A stretch of DNA of 64,000 nucleotides, from contig NZ_JACHOS010000009.1 of the NCBI RefSeq assembly GCF_014199985.1, forward strand, positions 62,001 to 126,000. Reading direction: 5' to 3'. The stretch comes from Methylorubrum rhodesianum (GTDB lineage Bacteria; Pseudomonadota; Alphaproteobacteria; Rhizobiales; Beijerinckiaceae). Shown here piece by piece: positions 13,038-21,820 of the stretch. How positions within the stretch are numbered: position 1 is the stretch's first letter; every line of letters begins with the position of its first letter. The position numbers were made by a program, and so were the translations under genes. The notes under the pieces were generated by a model. That model made no database searches, was not told the DNA's origin, and saw nothing but the letters and a program-made list of their open reading frames with translations.

Positions 13038-14117
13038 GTGAACGAACAAGGGCCGGTCAAGGCCGACGGCAGCGTACCGCCGGAACTCGCGCGGGCTCGC
13101 ACCTGGATCCTCACCGACGGCAAGGCCGGCGACGAGAACCAGTGCGTCGGGATCGCCGAGGCGCTGGGCCTCTCCTACGAGACGCGGCGGATTCCGGACG
13201 GGCGACCCCTGACCTGGATGGCTCCCTGGGGGCCGATCGATCCGCGCGACGCGCCGGGCCGGGCGGGCGGCCTGCTGCGGGGACCGCTTCCCGACGTCCT
13301 GATCGCGTCGGGACGGCGCGCCGTGCCCTATCTGCGCGCCGTGCGCCGTGCCTCGGACCGGCGCACCTTCACGGCCTTCCTCAAGGATCCGCGCACCGGC
13401 CACGACACGGCGGATTTCATCTGGGTTCCCGACTACGACGACCTGCGTGGGCCCAACGTCTTCACCACGCTCACCGCGCCGCACCCTGTCTCCCGCGCCC
13501 GGCTCGATGCCGCCCGCACGACCCCCGATCCGCGGCTCGCGCGGCTGCCCTGGCCGCGCATCGCCGTGCTGATCGGCGGCGACAGCCGGCATCTGCGCTA
13601 CCGCAAGGCCGACATGCAGCGGCTGGTACGCGACCTCACCAAGCTTGCCGAGGGCGGCTGCTCGCTGATGCTGACAGTGTCCCGGCGCACGCCGCCGGAT
13701 CTGCGCACCGCCCTCGAAAACCTGGTGAGGGAGAAGGGCGGCTTCTTCTGGGACGGCAGCGGCGAGAACCCCTATGTCGGCATGCTGGCGATCGCCGACC
13801 ACATCGTCGTCACCTCGGATTCCGCCAACATGGTCGGCGAGGCCGCCAGCACCGGCGTGCCGCTCCTGCTGTTCGACCTGCCGCGCACCTATATCCGGCA
13901 CAGGCGGATGTTCGCGGGCCTTGCCATGGCCGGCGCGCTGAAGCCCTTCATCGGGCGCCTGGAGGCTCTGCGCTACGCCCCGATCGACGCGACGCCGGAG
14001 ATCGCCGCGGCTCTGGCCGAGGCTTATGTGCAGCATCGCCGGCGCTTCGCGGCGGGGGGATCGGATGAGGGCCGGCCCGCGCCGGCCTTGATCGCGCCTC
14101 CGCGCGGATCGCTCTGA
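13038..14117 (+). CDS. ELM1/GtrOC1-family putative nucleoside-diphosphate-sugar epimerase-like protein
   Basis: The 359-aa product belongs to the family annotated as mitochondrial fission ELM1 (DUF1022), whose bacterial members have no proven activity but look like GT-B glycosyltransferase-like folds. Diagnostic segments are TWILTDGKAGDENQCVGIAE at the N-terminus, LPDVLIASGRRAVPYLRAV, PRIAVLIGGDSRHLRY and the later ADHIVVTSDSANMVGEAAST, resembling a nucleotide-sugar site. The start is ambiguous: GTG at 13038 is preferred, with a TTG three codons earlier as alternative. It lies 33 nt after the secreted protein gene. Confidence 0.8.
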   Translation: MNEQGPVKADGSVPPELARARTWILTDGKAGDENQCVGIAEALGLSYETRRIPDGRPLTWMAPWGPIDPRDAPGRAGGLLRGPLPDVLIASGRRAVPYLRAVRRASDRRTFTAFLKDPRTGHDTADFIWVPDYDDLRGPNVFTTLTAPHPVSRARLDAARTTPDPRLARLPWPRIAVLIGGDSRHLRYRKADMQRLVRDLTKLAEGGCSLMLTVSRRTPPDLRTALENLVREKGGFFWDGSGENPYVGMLAIADHIVVTSDSANMVGEAASTGVPLLLFDLPRTYIRHRRMFAGLAMAGALKPFIGRLEALRYAPIDATPEIAAALAEAYVQHRRRFAAGGSDEGRPAPALIAPPRGSL

Positions 14118-14272
14118 GGCGGCAGCCGGACGAGACGGGACGTTCTCACGCGTCCCGATCCTCGGAAGGAAATATTTGCCCGCGTCGTGCAGGATCGGAC
14201 GCGACGGAACACAGGACGAGTGGACGGCCGGCCCTTCGGAGACCGCCCGCCCCCGAACAGGAGACGGCACAG

Positions 14273-15247
14273 ATGGCGCACACCCATGCGAGGCTCGTGA
14301 TCATCGGCTCGGGGCCGGCCGGCTACACCGCCGCGATCTACGCCGCCCGCGCCATGGTCGAGCCCCTGCTGATCTCGGGCTTCCAGCCCGGCGGCCAGCT
14401 GATGATCACCACCGACGTCGAGAACTATCCGGGCTTCGCTGAAGCGATCCAGGGGCCCTGGCTGATGGAGCAGATGCGTCTCCAGGCCGAGCATGTCGGC
14501 ACGAAGATCGTCTCGGAATACATCACGAAGGTCGATCTCAAGGTGCGTCCGTTCCGGCTCGAGGCCGATTCCGGCGAGACCTACACCTGCGACGCCCTGA
14601 TCATCGCCACGGGCGCCCAGGCGAAGTGGCTCGGCCTGCCCTCGGAGGCGAAGTTCCAGGGCTTCGGCGTCTCGGCCTGCGCCACCTGCGACGGCTTCTT
14701 CTTCCGCGGCAAGGACGTGACCGTGGTCGGCGGCGGCAACACCGCGGTCGAGGAAGCCCTGTACCTCGCCAACCTCGCCAAATCCGTCACCGTGATCCAC
14801 CGCCGCGGCGAGTTCCGGGCAGAGCGCATCCTGCAGGAGCGCCTGTTCAAGCACGCCAACGTCTCGGTGAAGTGGCACCACGCGGTGGAAGAGATCTGCG
14901 GCTCCGACACGCCGCCCTCGGTGACGCATCTGCGCCTGAAGGACCTGCGCTCCGGCGAGATCGTCGAGCAGCCCACCGACGGCCTGTTCGTCGCCATCGG
15001 CCACCAGCCCGCCACCGCGATCTTCGAGGGCCAGTTGCCGATGCGGCACGGCGGCTACATCACCGTGACGCCGGGCACGACCGCGACCGAGATCCCGGGC
15101 GTGTTCGCGGCGGGCGACGTCACCGACGACGTCTACCGTCAGGCGATCACGGCGGCCGGAATGGGCTGCATGGCGGCGCTGGAGGCGGAGAAGTTCCTGG
15201 CCAATCTCGATGTCGGCGAGAGCCCGGCCAAAGCCGCCGCCGAGTAA
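14273..15247 (+). CDS. trxB: Thioredoxin-disulfide reductase
   Basis: TrxB reduces thioredoxin with NADPH through FAD and a redox disulfide. The 324-aa protein shows the FAD motif IIGSGPAGYTAAIYAARA, the redox pair in SACATCDGFFF, the NADPH motif VVGGGNTAVEEALYLANLA followed by HRRGEFRAE, and the C-terminal FAD motif IPGVFAAGDVTDDVYRQAI. AGGAGA precedes the ATG by about nine nt. It stands alone between the ELM1 gene and a LysR regulator. Confidence 0.97.
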   Translation: MAHTHARLVIIGSGPAGYTAAIYAARAMVEPLLISGFQPGGQLMITTDVENYPGFAEAIQGPWLMEQMRLQAEHVGTKIVSEYITKVDLKVRPFRLEADSGETYTCDALIIATGAQAKWLGLPSEAKFQGFGVSACATCDGFFFRGKDVTVVGGGNTAVEEALYLANLAKSVTVIHRRGEFRAERILQERLFKHANVSVKWHHAVEEICGSDTPPSVTHLRLKDLRSGEIVEQPTDGLFVAIGHQPATAIFEGQLPMRHGGYITVTPGTTATEIPGVFAAGDVTDDVYRQAITAAGMGCMAALEAEKFLANLDVGESPAKAAAE

Positions 15248-15291
15248 GCCGCCGACCCGGCGCCCCGCGGGCACGGACCCGTCCGCCCTCG

Positions 15292-15315
15292 CGGGGCCGC
15301 AGGCCCCGAATGTTT
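15292..15315 (+). terminator. Probable terminator after trxB
   Basis: CGGGGCC (15292-15298) and GGCCCCG (15302-15308) form a perfect 7-bp stem with a GCA loop, followed by AATGTTTC. The tail is only weakly T-rich, so efficiency is uncertain. Confidence 0.45.
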
Positions 15316-15350
15316 CGCGGGCATTTCAAGTACTGTCCAAAACAACGCCC

Positions 15351-15449
15351 TTTTCGCCATCGTGTCGGATACGGTGACCGACGGGGAACAGATGCTGTCG
15401 AAGCATTGAAGACGTTGTTTGATACGCATTTCCCTGTTGATGGCGAAAA
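15351..15449. repeat. Paired 11-bp inverted repeat ahead of the LysR gene
   Basis: TTTTCGCCATC (15351-15361) has its exact reverse complement at 15439-15449. The 77-nt interval also contains AACAACG/CGTTGTT-type pieces in a crossing arrangement. It lies in the otherwise gene-free 15248-15626 gap and may be a regulatory site or a remnant of an inserted element. Confidence 0.4.
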
Positions 15450-15626
15450 TGACGCAACCAAATCGCAAGGTTGCCGTCATAACCTGAATGCTGCGGGAGC
15501 CAGCAGGTTACGCGAGGACGCCTTTCGTCGGGCACGGCGGGGCAACAGACTGGCGTCGTGCAACGCCCGAAGGTTGTGGTCCCCCGTGATGGGTTGACCG
15601 CGACGGGCCGACCTCGACGGGCGGGA

Positions 15627-16526
15627 GTGACGGCCTTGGATTGGGACAAGATCCGGATTTTCCTCAACGTCGCGGAAGCCGGCAGCTTCACGCGGGCGGG
15701 CGACGACATCGGGCTCAGCCAGTCGGCGGTGAGCCGGCAGATCAGCGCCCTCGAGCGCGAGCTGAAGGCGCCGCTGTTCCACCGGCATGCCCGCGGCCTG
15801 ATCCTGACCGAGCAGGGCGACCTGCTGTTCCGCGCCGCCCGCGACATGAAGCTCCGGCTGGAGAACACCCGCGCCCGTCTCGTCGAGACCAGCGAGCGCC
15901 CCTCGGGCGACCTGCGGGTGACGACGACGGTGGGCCTGGGCACCTCGTGGCTGTCGCAGCGCGTCTCCGAGTTCCTCGACCTCTACCCGGATGTGCGCAT
16001 CGAGCTGGTGCTCACCAACGAGGAACTGGACCTCGCCATGCGCGAGGCCGACATCGCCATTCGCATGCGCCGGCCGGCCCAGCCGGACCTGATCCAGCGC
16101 CGGCTGTTCACGGTGCATTACCACGCCTTCGCGAGCCCCGATTACGTCAAGCGCTTCGGCGAGCCCAAGACCATCGCCGACCTCGACGAGCACCGCCTCG
16201 TCTCCTTCGGCGGCAACGAGCCGTCCTACCTGCTCGCCACCCACTATCTCGCCAGCATCGGCCGCGAGGGCGACGACCGCCGCCCGGTCCACTTCACCGT
16301 CAACAACATCGCCGCGCTCCACAAGGCGATGGAGGCGGGCATCGGCGTCGGCATCCTGCCGGACTACGCCGTCGACGGGAACGAGAGCCTGGTCCAGGTG
16401 CTGCGCGAGAGCGAGATGCCGACGATGGAGAGCTATCTCGTCTATGCCGAGGAGATGCGCTCGGTCGCCCGCGTCCAGGCGTTCCGCGATTTCCTCGTGA
16501 ACAAGGCGCAGCGCTGGACTTATTGA
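15627..16526 (+). CDS. LysR-family transcriptional regulator
   Basis: This is a LysR-type regulator of 299 aa. The N-terminal winged helix-turn-helix is clear (FLNVAEAGSFTRAGDDIGLS then SAVSRQISALERELKAPLF). The effector-binding domain begins near residue 90 (GDLRVTTTVGLGTSWLSQRV) and includes AMEAGIGVGILPDYAVDG. The GTG at 15627 after GGGCGGGA gives a normal-length protein; an earlier GTG at 15558 would add 23 basic residues. The target is unknown. The adjacent aroQ is on the same strand, and no divergent partner gene exists. Confidence 0.88.
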   Translation: MTALDWDKIRIFLNVAEAGSFTRAGDDIGLSQSAVSRQISALERELKAPLFHRHARGLILTEQGDLLFRAARDMKLRLENTRARLVETSERPSGDLRVTTTVGLGTSWLSQRVSEFLDLYPDVRIELVLTNEELDLAMREADIAIRMRRPAQPDLIQRRLFTVHYHAFASPDYVKRFGEPKTIADLDEHRLVSFGGNEPSYLLATHYLASIGREGDDRRPVHFTVNNIAALHKAMEAGIGVGILPDYAVDGNESLVQVLRESEMPTMESYLVYAEEMRSVARVQAFRDFLVNKAQRWTY

Positions 16527-16641
16527 AGCGTGGCCGGGCCGCCGGCCGACAAGCGCCCTTGTCGCGCCCCGACTCCCTCGTCTAAGACCGCCCATCCCGC
16601 CGGGCGGTTCGCGAAGCCTCCGGCCGACGAAGCCGGACGGC

Positions 16642-17097
16642 ATGATCGCGATCCACTGCCTCAACGGGCCGAACCTCAACCTCCTCGGCACGCGCGAGCC
16701 CGGCATCTACGGCGCGGCGACCCTCGCCGATATCGAGCAGAGCCTGCGGGAACGCGCAGCCCGCCTCGATATCGCCCTGACCTTCCGTCAGACGAATCAC
16801 GAGGGCGAACTGGTGACGTTCGTGCAGGAGGCGGGGGCCGCCGGAGCCGGGGTGCTCATCAACGCCGCCGCCTACACGCACACATCGATCGCACTGCGCG
16901 ATGCGATCAAGGGCGCGGGGGTGACGGCGGTGGAAATCCACCTCTCGAACGTCCATGCCCGCGAGGAATTCCGGCACGTATCGCGGATCGCCCCGGTCTG
17001 CGCCGGTGTGATTTCGGGTTTCGGTCCCCACAGCTACATTGTCGGGCTCGATGCTCTCGCCCATCTCCTGCGCGGACAGCTCCCGTCCGCCTCCTGA
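16642..17097 (+). CDS. aroQ: Type II 3-dehydroquinate dehydratase
   Basis: AroQ converts 3-dehydroquinate to 3-dehydroshikimate in the shikimate pathway. The 151-aa protein has the type II signature: [18 protein letters not shown], including the catalytic Tyr; [41 protein letters not shown]; and [17 protein letters not shown]. It is followed after 16 nt by accB, an arrangement common in alphaproteobacteria. Confidence 0.97.
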   Translation: MIAIHCLNGPNLNLLGTREPGIYGAATLADIEQSLRERAARLDIALTFRQTNHEGELVTFVQEAGAAGAGVLINAAAYTHTSIALRDAIKGAGVTAVEIHLSNVHAREEFRHVSRIAPVCAGVISGFGPHSYIVGLDALAHLLRGQLPSAS

Positions 17098-17113
17098 CGT
17101 GAACCAAGAGCCG

Positions 17114-17587
17114 ATGGCCAAGAACGAACCCTTCGATCCCGAATTGGTGCGCGAGCTCGCCCGGATGGTCGCCGAGACCGATCTGAGCGAGATCGAGGTC
17201 GAGAAGGGTGACTTGCGCATCCGCGTCGCCCGCAAGATCGAGGCGGTCTCGGTTCAGGTCGCGCCCGCCGCCCCGGCTATGGTCGCGGCGGCGCCCGTCG
17301 CGGCGGCGCCGGCTGCCATGGCGCCCGCCCCCGCCAAGTCCGGCGCCGGCCATCCCGGCGCGGTCCCCTCCCCCATGGTCGGCACCGCCTATCTGCGGCC
17401 GTCGCCCGACGCGAAGCCGTTCATCGAGGTCGGCACGAAGGTCCAGGCCGGCGACAAGCTGCTGCTGGTCGAGGCGATGAAGACCTTCAACGAAATCGTC
17501 GCGCCCCGCGCCGGCACGGTGACCGCGATCTTCGTCGAGGACGGGATGCCGGTCGAGTACGGCGAAGCCCTCCTCGTTCTCGAGTAG
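17114..17587 (+). CDS. accB: Biotin carboxyl carrier protein of acetyl-CoA carboxylase
   Basis: AccB carries the biotin that AccC carboxylates for malonyl-CoA synthesis. The 157-aa protein has a short helical N-terminus, an Ala/Pro-rich swivel (about residues 50-80) and a biotinyl domain with the modified lysine in [12 protein letters not shown]. The start [11 protein letters not shown] at 17114 matches the family; a longer in-frame reading overlaps aroQ and is not used. AAGAG lies just ahead of the ATG. Confidence 0.95.
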   Translation: MAKNEPFDPELVRELARMVAETDLSEIEVEKGDLRIRVARKIEAVSVQVAPAAPAMVAAAPVAAAPAAMAPAPAKSGAGHPGAVPSPMVGTAYLRPSPDAKPFIEVGTKVQAGDKLLLVEAMKTFNEIVAPRAGTVTAIFVEDGMPVEYGEALLVLE

Positions 17588-17597
17588 CCTCCCCGCG

Positions 17598-18965
17598 ATG
17601 TTCGACAAGATCCTGATCGCCAACCGCGGCGAGATCGCACTTCGCATCCTGCGGGCGGCGAAGGAGCTCGGTATCGCCACCGTCGCGGTCCACTCGACGG
17701 CGGACGCCGATGCCATGCACGTGCGGCTCGCCGACGAGAGCGTCTGCATCGGCCCGCCGGCCGCCCGCGACAGCTACCTCAACATCCCCTCGATCATCGC
17801 CGCCTGCGAGATCACCGGGGCGGATGCCGTCCATCCGGGCTACGGCTTCCTGTCGGAGAATGCCCGTTTCGCCGAGGTGCTGGCGCACCACAATATCGGC
17901 TTCATCGGTCCCAAGGCCGAGCATATCCGGGTGATGGGCGACAAGATCGAGGCCAAGCGCACCGCCAAGCGCCTCGGTATCCCCTGCGTGCCGGGCTCGG
18001 AGGGCGGGGTCAGCGACCCCGACGAGGCCAAGCGGGTCGCCGCCGAGATCGGCTATCCGGTGCTGGTGAAAGCGGCCTCCGGCGGCGGCGGGCGCGGCAT
18101 GAAGGTCGCCCGCTCGGAAGCCGAGCTGGAACAGGCGCTCGACATGGCCCGCACGGAGGCCAAGGCCGCCTTCGGCGACGACGCGGTCTACCTCGAGAAG
18201 TACCTGACCAAGCCGCGCCATATCGAGGTGCAGATCCTGGGCGACGGACGCGGCGGCGCCGTGCATCTGGCCGAGCGCGACTGCTCGCTCCAGCGTCGCC
18301 ACCAGAAGGTCTGGGAGGAAGGCGGCTCGCCCGCGCTCAACGCCGAGATGCGCGCCGAGATCGGCGGCATCTGCGCCAACGCCATGCGCGAGCTCAGCTA
18401 TCTCGGCGCCGGCACCATCGAGTTCCTCTACGAGGACGGGCGGTTCTACTTCATCGAGATGAACACGCGGATCCAAGTGGAGCATCCCGTCACCGAGATG
18501 ATCACCGGGATCGACCTCGTGAACGAGCAGATCCGGGTCGCGGCCGGCGGCGGCCTGTCGGTGGTTCAAGAAGACATCAAGGTCGAGGGCCACGCCATCG
18601 AGTGCCGGATCAACGCCGAGCATCCGTCGACCTTCCGCCCCTCGCCGGGCCTGATCACCTATTTCCATCCGCCGGGCGGCCTCGGCGTGCGGGTCGACTC
18701 GGCAGCCTTCCAGGGCTACCGCATCCCGCCGCACTACGACTCGCTGATCGGCAAGCTGATCGTGCACGGCCGCACCCGCAACGAGTGCCTGATGCGCCTG
18801 CGCCGGGCGCTCGACGAGTTCGTGGTCGACGGCATCGACACCACGCTTCCGCTGTTCCGCACGCTGGTGCGCAATGCCGACGTCCAGAACGGCCAGTACG
18901 ACATTCACTGGCTCGAGAGCTTCCTCGCCCGCGAGGAAGCCGCCGGCGTCGAGCCGCGGCGCTGA
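17598..18965 (+). CDS. accC: Biotin carboxylase subunit of acetyl-CoA carboxylase
   Basis: AccC carboxylates the biotin of AccB using ATP and bicarbonate. The 455-aa protein begins [18 protein letters not shown]. It has the ATP-grasp glycine loop [16 protein letters not shown], the [17 protein letters not shown] segment, the metal and bicarbonate site [16 protein letters not shown], and a C-terminal biotin-carboxylase domain. It begins 10 nt after accB, so the two are cotranscribed. Confidence 0.97.
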   Translation: MFDKILIANRGEIALRILRAAKELGIATVAVHSTADADAMHVRLADESVCIGPPAARDSYLNIPSIIAACEITGADAVHPGYGFLSENARFAEVLAHHNIGFIGPKAEHIRVMGDKIEAKRTAKRLGIPCVPGSEGGVSDPDEAKRVAAEIGYPVLVKAASGGGGRGMKVARSEAELEQALDMARTEAKAAFGDDAVYLEKYLTKPRHIEVQILGDGRGGAVHLAERDCSLQRRHQKVWEEGGSPALNAEMRAEIGGICANAMRELSYLGAGTIEFLYEDGRFYFIEMNTRIQVEHPVTEMITGIDLVNEQIRVAAGGGLSVVQEDIKVEGHAIECRINAEHPSTFRPSPGLITYFHPPGGLGVRVDSAAFQGYRIPPHYDSLIGKLIVHGRTRNECLMRLRRALDEFVVDGIDTTLPLFRTLVRNADVQNGQYDIHWLESFLAREEAAGVEPRR

Positions 18966-19061
18966 GGGACGGGGCCCGACGCCCTGTCACCTCCGCCTCC
19001 TCGTCACGCCTGCGCCCGAGTACCGGCTGGCGCTCGGGCCGGGAGCGCGCGACAACGTCCG

Positions 19062-19736
19062 ATGCACGACAGGCATCCCGTGGACATCACGCCCGACATC
19101 CTGCTCAAGGCCTATGCCGCCGGGATCTTCCCGATGGCCGAGGATGCGGACGATCCGACGATCTACTGGGTCGAGCCCCGCGCCCGCGGCGTGTTGCCCC
19201 TCGACCGCTTTCACGTGCCCCGGCGACTCGCCCGCACCGTGCGCTCCAACCTGTTCGAGGTCGTTAGCGATCGGGATTTCGATGCGGTGATCGACGGCTG
19301 CGCCGCCCCGCGCCGAGATACGGCCCGCACCTGGATCAACGCCCGCATCCGCGATCTTTACGGCGCCTTGTTCGATCTCGGCCATTGCCACACGATCGAG
19401 GTCTACCACGAGGGGCGCCTTGCGGGCGGGCTCTACGGCGTATCGCTCGGAGCCGCCTTCTTCGGCGAGAGCATGTTCCACGAGGTGCGTGACGCCTCGA
19501 AGGTCGCTCTGGTCCACCTCGTCGCCCGGCTTCGCGCGGGCGGCTACCGGCTCGCCGACACGCAGTTCCTGACGGAGCATCTCAGCCAGTTCGGAGTCGA
19601 GGAGGTGCCGCGCCACATCTACAAGCGCCAGCTCGCCGCCGCGATCACCGAGCGCGCCGAGTGGGGCCCGCGGGACCGGGTGTTTCGTGGCAGCCAAGCG
19701 CTGGCTGCCCTCGGGATCGGCAGCACAGAGTCCTAG
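19062..19736 (+). CDS. aat: Leucyl/phenylalanyl-tRNA--protein transferase
   Basis: Aat adds Leu or Phe to the N-terminus of proteins starting with Lys or Arg, marking them for ClpAP. The 224-aa protein has the family pattern [53 protein letters not shown] and [15 protein letters not shown]. It follows accC by 96 nt, the usual alphaproteobacterial order. Its TAG stop is the first three bases of the left end of the inverted-repeat element described next. Confidence 0.96.
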   Translation: MHDRHPVDITPDILLKAYAAGIFPMAEDADDPTIYWVEPRARGVLPLDRFHVPRRLARTVRSNLFEVVSDRDFDAVIDGCAAPRRDTARTWINARIRDLYGALFDLGHCHTIEVYHEGRLAGGLYGVSLGAAFFGESMFHEVRDASKVALVHLVARLRAGGYRLADTQFLTEHLSQFGVEEVPRHIYKRQLAAAITERAEWGPRDRVFRGSQALAALGIGSTES

Positions 19737-19856
19737 TCGAGGTTTCGAAAGGAGAAATCCTCTCGCGGGTCCAGAGCAGAGCCCTGGAAGGACATCGGGG
19801 CGCTGCCCCGAGACCCTGCCAAAGGGATGATCCCTTCGGGATCCCGGCCTCGACTA
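19734..19856. repeat. 123-bp inverted-repeat element between convergent aat and tetR genes
   Basis: Perfect 9-bp ends TAGTCGAGG (19734-19742) and CCTCGACTA (19848-19856) enclose smaller hairpins, for example GGGGC-gct-GCCCC and AAGGGAT-g-ATCCCTT (19822-19836). The left TAG is the stop codon of aat. The right end, read on the minus strand, is the TAG stop of the TetR gene. The internal wording resembles dispersed intergenic repeats I associate with Methylobacterium genomes. It probably also works as a two-way terminator. Confidence 0.6.
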
Positions 19857-20477
19857 TCCGGGAATGGGTTCGAGCCTCAGGAGCCGGCCGGCGAACGACG
19901 CCGCCGCGCGCGGATCGGCGCGCACGGCTTCGCCGACCATGCCGTCGATGACGAGCGAGGCGATGCCGTGAACCAGCGCCCAGGAGCGCAGCGCTTCCTC
20001 GGCCGCGACCGCTGCCGGCACCATCGTGGCGACGCGCTCGGACAGCACCGCGTAGGCCGCCGCCGACGCCTCACACAGGCCATGAGGTCGCGATCCGCCG
20101 GAGCGCGCCGCGAACATCAGGCGGAACAGGCCGGGCTGGGTGCAGGCGAAGGCGACGTAAGCCTCCCCTTGGGCGTACAGAGCCTCCCGCTTCGCGGCCT
20201 CGCCCCCCCCTTCCCGATCGGCCGCCTCAAGCGCCGCACGCAGGCGCTCGAAACCGACCGCCGCCACCGCCGCGAGCAGGGCATCCTTGTCGGGAAAGTG
20301 CCGGTAGGGCGCCATGGCCGAGACGCCGGCCCGCCGCGCCGCCTCGCGCAATCCGAGGGCGGACGCATCGCCCCCCTCCTCCAGGATCGACAGTCCGGCC
20401 GCGACCAGCGTCTCGCGCAGATCGCCGTGATGATAGCCGCCCTTACCCGATCCCGCCTCGGACCTCGATGTTGACAC
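19854..20477 (-). CDS. TetR/AcrR-family transcriptional regulator
   Basis: This is a 207-aa TetR-family repressor. The DNA-binding domain is clear: YHHGDLRETLVAAGLSILEE, then LGLREAARRAGVSAMAPYRH and FPDKDALLAAVAAVGFERL. The C-terminal part resembles the WHG-type TetR ligand domain (ALRSWALVHGIASLVIDGMV). The start is a GTG (GTGTCAACATCG). It is divergent from the DUF4188 gene with only 47 nt between the starts, so it very likely controls that gene and itself from the shared region. Confidence 0.88.
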   Translation of the reverse strand: MSTSRSEAGSGKGGYHHGDLRETLVAAGLSILEEGGDASALGLREAARRAGVSAMAPYRHFPDKDALLAAVAAVGFERLRAALEAADREGGGEAAKREALYAQGEAYVAFACTQPGLFRLMFAARSGGSRPHGLCEASAAAYAVLSERVATMVPAAVAAEEALRSWALVHGIASLVIDGMVGEAVRADPRAAASFAGRLLRLEPIPG

Positions 20478-20510
20478 TGTAAACGCCTTACCTATGATTA
20501 CGGTGTAAAC
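20478..20510. promoter_or_regulatory. Candidate TetR operator with two TGTAAAC copies
   Basis: TGTAAAC occurs at 20478-20484 and again, 26 bp on, at 20504-20510. Each copy also forms a small palindrome with a nearby TTAC (GTAA-N5-TTAC at 20479-20491 and TTAC-N3-GTAA at 20498-20508). The position between two divergent starts fits an autoregulated operator. Confidence 0.45.
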
Positions 20511-20524
20511 ATGGAGTCGATGCC

Positions 20525-21004
20525 ATGCGAGCGTCGGATGAGCAAGCGGTGCGGGACTCCCGCCCTCGGCGAGACTCGGTCGATCTCTCGGGCTATCCCG
20601 ATCTCGTGGTGGTCTATCTCGGCTTTCGGGTCGGCCGGCTGCGGGGCCTGAGGGCGCTGCTCGGCATCGGACGCGGCCTGAGCCAGGTACAGCGGGAAAT
20701 GCCGGACGGGCTGCTCGCGCACGAAAATCTCGTCTACGGCCTCAACCATATCGGCATGCGGCAGTATTGGCGCGATCTGGAGAGTCTGGAGGCCTTCACC
20801 CGCTCCGACCCGCACAAGACGTGGTGGCGGGATTTCAGCCGCGACGCGGCCGGCAACGGCTTCTGGCACGAGGCCTACCGGCTCTCCGGCGGGATGGAGG
20901 CGATCTATGTCGGCATGCCGCGCCCGATCGGGCTCGGCACCTTCGCCGCCGCCCGCCGGCCGGAGGGGCCGTTCATGACCTCGCGGCAGCGTCTGGCTTC
21001 GTAG
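20525..21004 (+). CDS. DUF4188 / monooxygenase-like protein
   Basis: The 159-aa product looks like the DUF4188 family, related to dimeric alpha-beta barrel proteins, some annotated as haem-dependent dehydratase or monooxygenase-like. Recognisable parts are DLVVVYLGFRVGRLRGLRAL, NHIGMRQYWRDLESLEAFTR and a C-terminal GGMEAIYVGMPRPIGLGTFA. Its function is not established. Placement opposite a TetR repressor suggests an inducible small-molecule response. It appears inserted, with its repressor, into the usual aat-DUF2155 neighbourhood. Confidence 0.7.
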   Translation: MRASDEQAVRDSRPRRDSVDLSGYPDLVVVYLGFRVGRLRGLRALLGIGRGLSQVQREMPDGLLAHENLVYGLNHIGMRQYWRDLESLEAFTRSDPHKTWWRDFSRDAAGNGFWHEAYRLSGGMEAIYVGMPRPIGLGTFAAARRPEGPFMTSRQRLAS

Positions 21005-21058
21005 GAAGCCGATGGAACACCGTCCCGAAGGCCGGTGACCACCTTTCGAGAGGAGGCC

Positions 21059-21718
21059 CTACCGGAAGATCGCGTCGAAGATCGATTGCGGCTCGCGCGG
21101 GGGCGGCGGTGCCGGGGCCGGGCCCTCGTTGTTCGGGAAGAATTTCCGCGAGGGCTTCTGCTTGGGCTGGACCGGCACGCCACGCGGGCCCTCGACGTCG
21201 ACCTGACCGTTCTGGTTGACCTGCTGGGCGGTCTTGGTCGGGTCCGCCCCCTTCTTCTTCGGCTTGTCCTGGCGGGAGGCGAGCGCGGGCACGTCCTCCT
21301 GCTCACGCGCCTCGGCGATCACATCGGTGCCGCCCTTACAATCGGTCAGCCACACATCGTAGATCGGGTGCTCGATGGCGTGCAGCCCCGGGCTCGCCGC
21401 GAACATCCAGCCCGTGAAGATGCGCCGGTACTTGCTGTCGAGCGTCACCTCGTCGACTTCGAGGAAGGCCGTGGTCTTCGGCGTCTCGGTGGGCGGCCGC
21501 GAGTAGCAGACCCGCGGCGTGAGCTGCAGGGCGCCGAACTGCACCGTCTCGTCGATGGAGACCTCGAAGGTCACGATCCGGCCGGTGATCTTGTCGAGGC
21601 CGGAGAAGACCGCGGTCGGGTTCTTGATCTTGTCGGCGGAAGCCGGCAGCGCGGACAGGACCAGCGCCAGCGTGCCGAGCGCGGTCCGGCGCAGAACGGT
21701 TGCGGGGATGCGGCTCAA
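21059..21718 (-). CDS. DUF2155-domain secreted protein
   Basis: This is a 219-aa exported protein of the alphaproteobacterial DUF2155 family, of unknown function. It has a signal peptide (RRTALGTLALVLSALPASA). The DUF2155 core contains LDKITGRIVTFEVSIDETVQ and RRIFTGWMFAASPGLHAIEH, followed by DVWLTDCKG. The tail is Lys/Pro/Gln-rich. The start is a TTG with GAGGG about six nt upstream, and no ATG is available. In related genomes the family lies close to accBC-aat and NDUFA12, as here. Confidence 0.82.
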   Translation of the reverse strand: MSRIPATVLRRTALGTLALVLSALPASADKIKNPTAVFSGLDKITGRIVTFEVSIDETVQFGALQLTPRVCYSRPPTETPKTTAFLEVDEVTLDSKYRRIFTGWMFAASPGLHAIEHPIYDVWLTDCKGGTDVIAEAREQEDVPALASRQDKPKKKGADPTKTAQQVNQNGQVDVEGPRGVPVQPKQKPSRKFFPNNEGPAPAPPPPREPQSIFDAIFR

Positions 21719-21820
21719 GGCGCCCTCTTGAGTCTGGCTCCGGCCGCCACGGCCGGCAAACGATCCGGCCGTTCCAACACCCCAAGGGTGGTCGAAAAAG
21801 GGCGGCCGCGCCGTTTGCCC

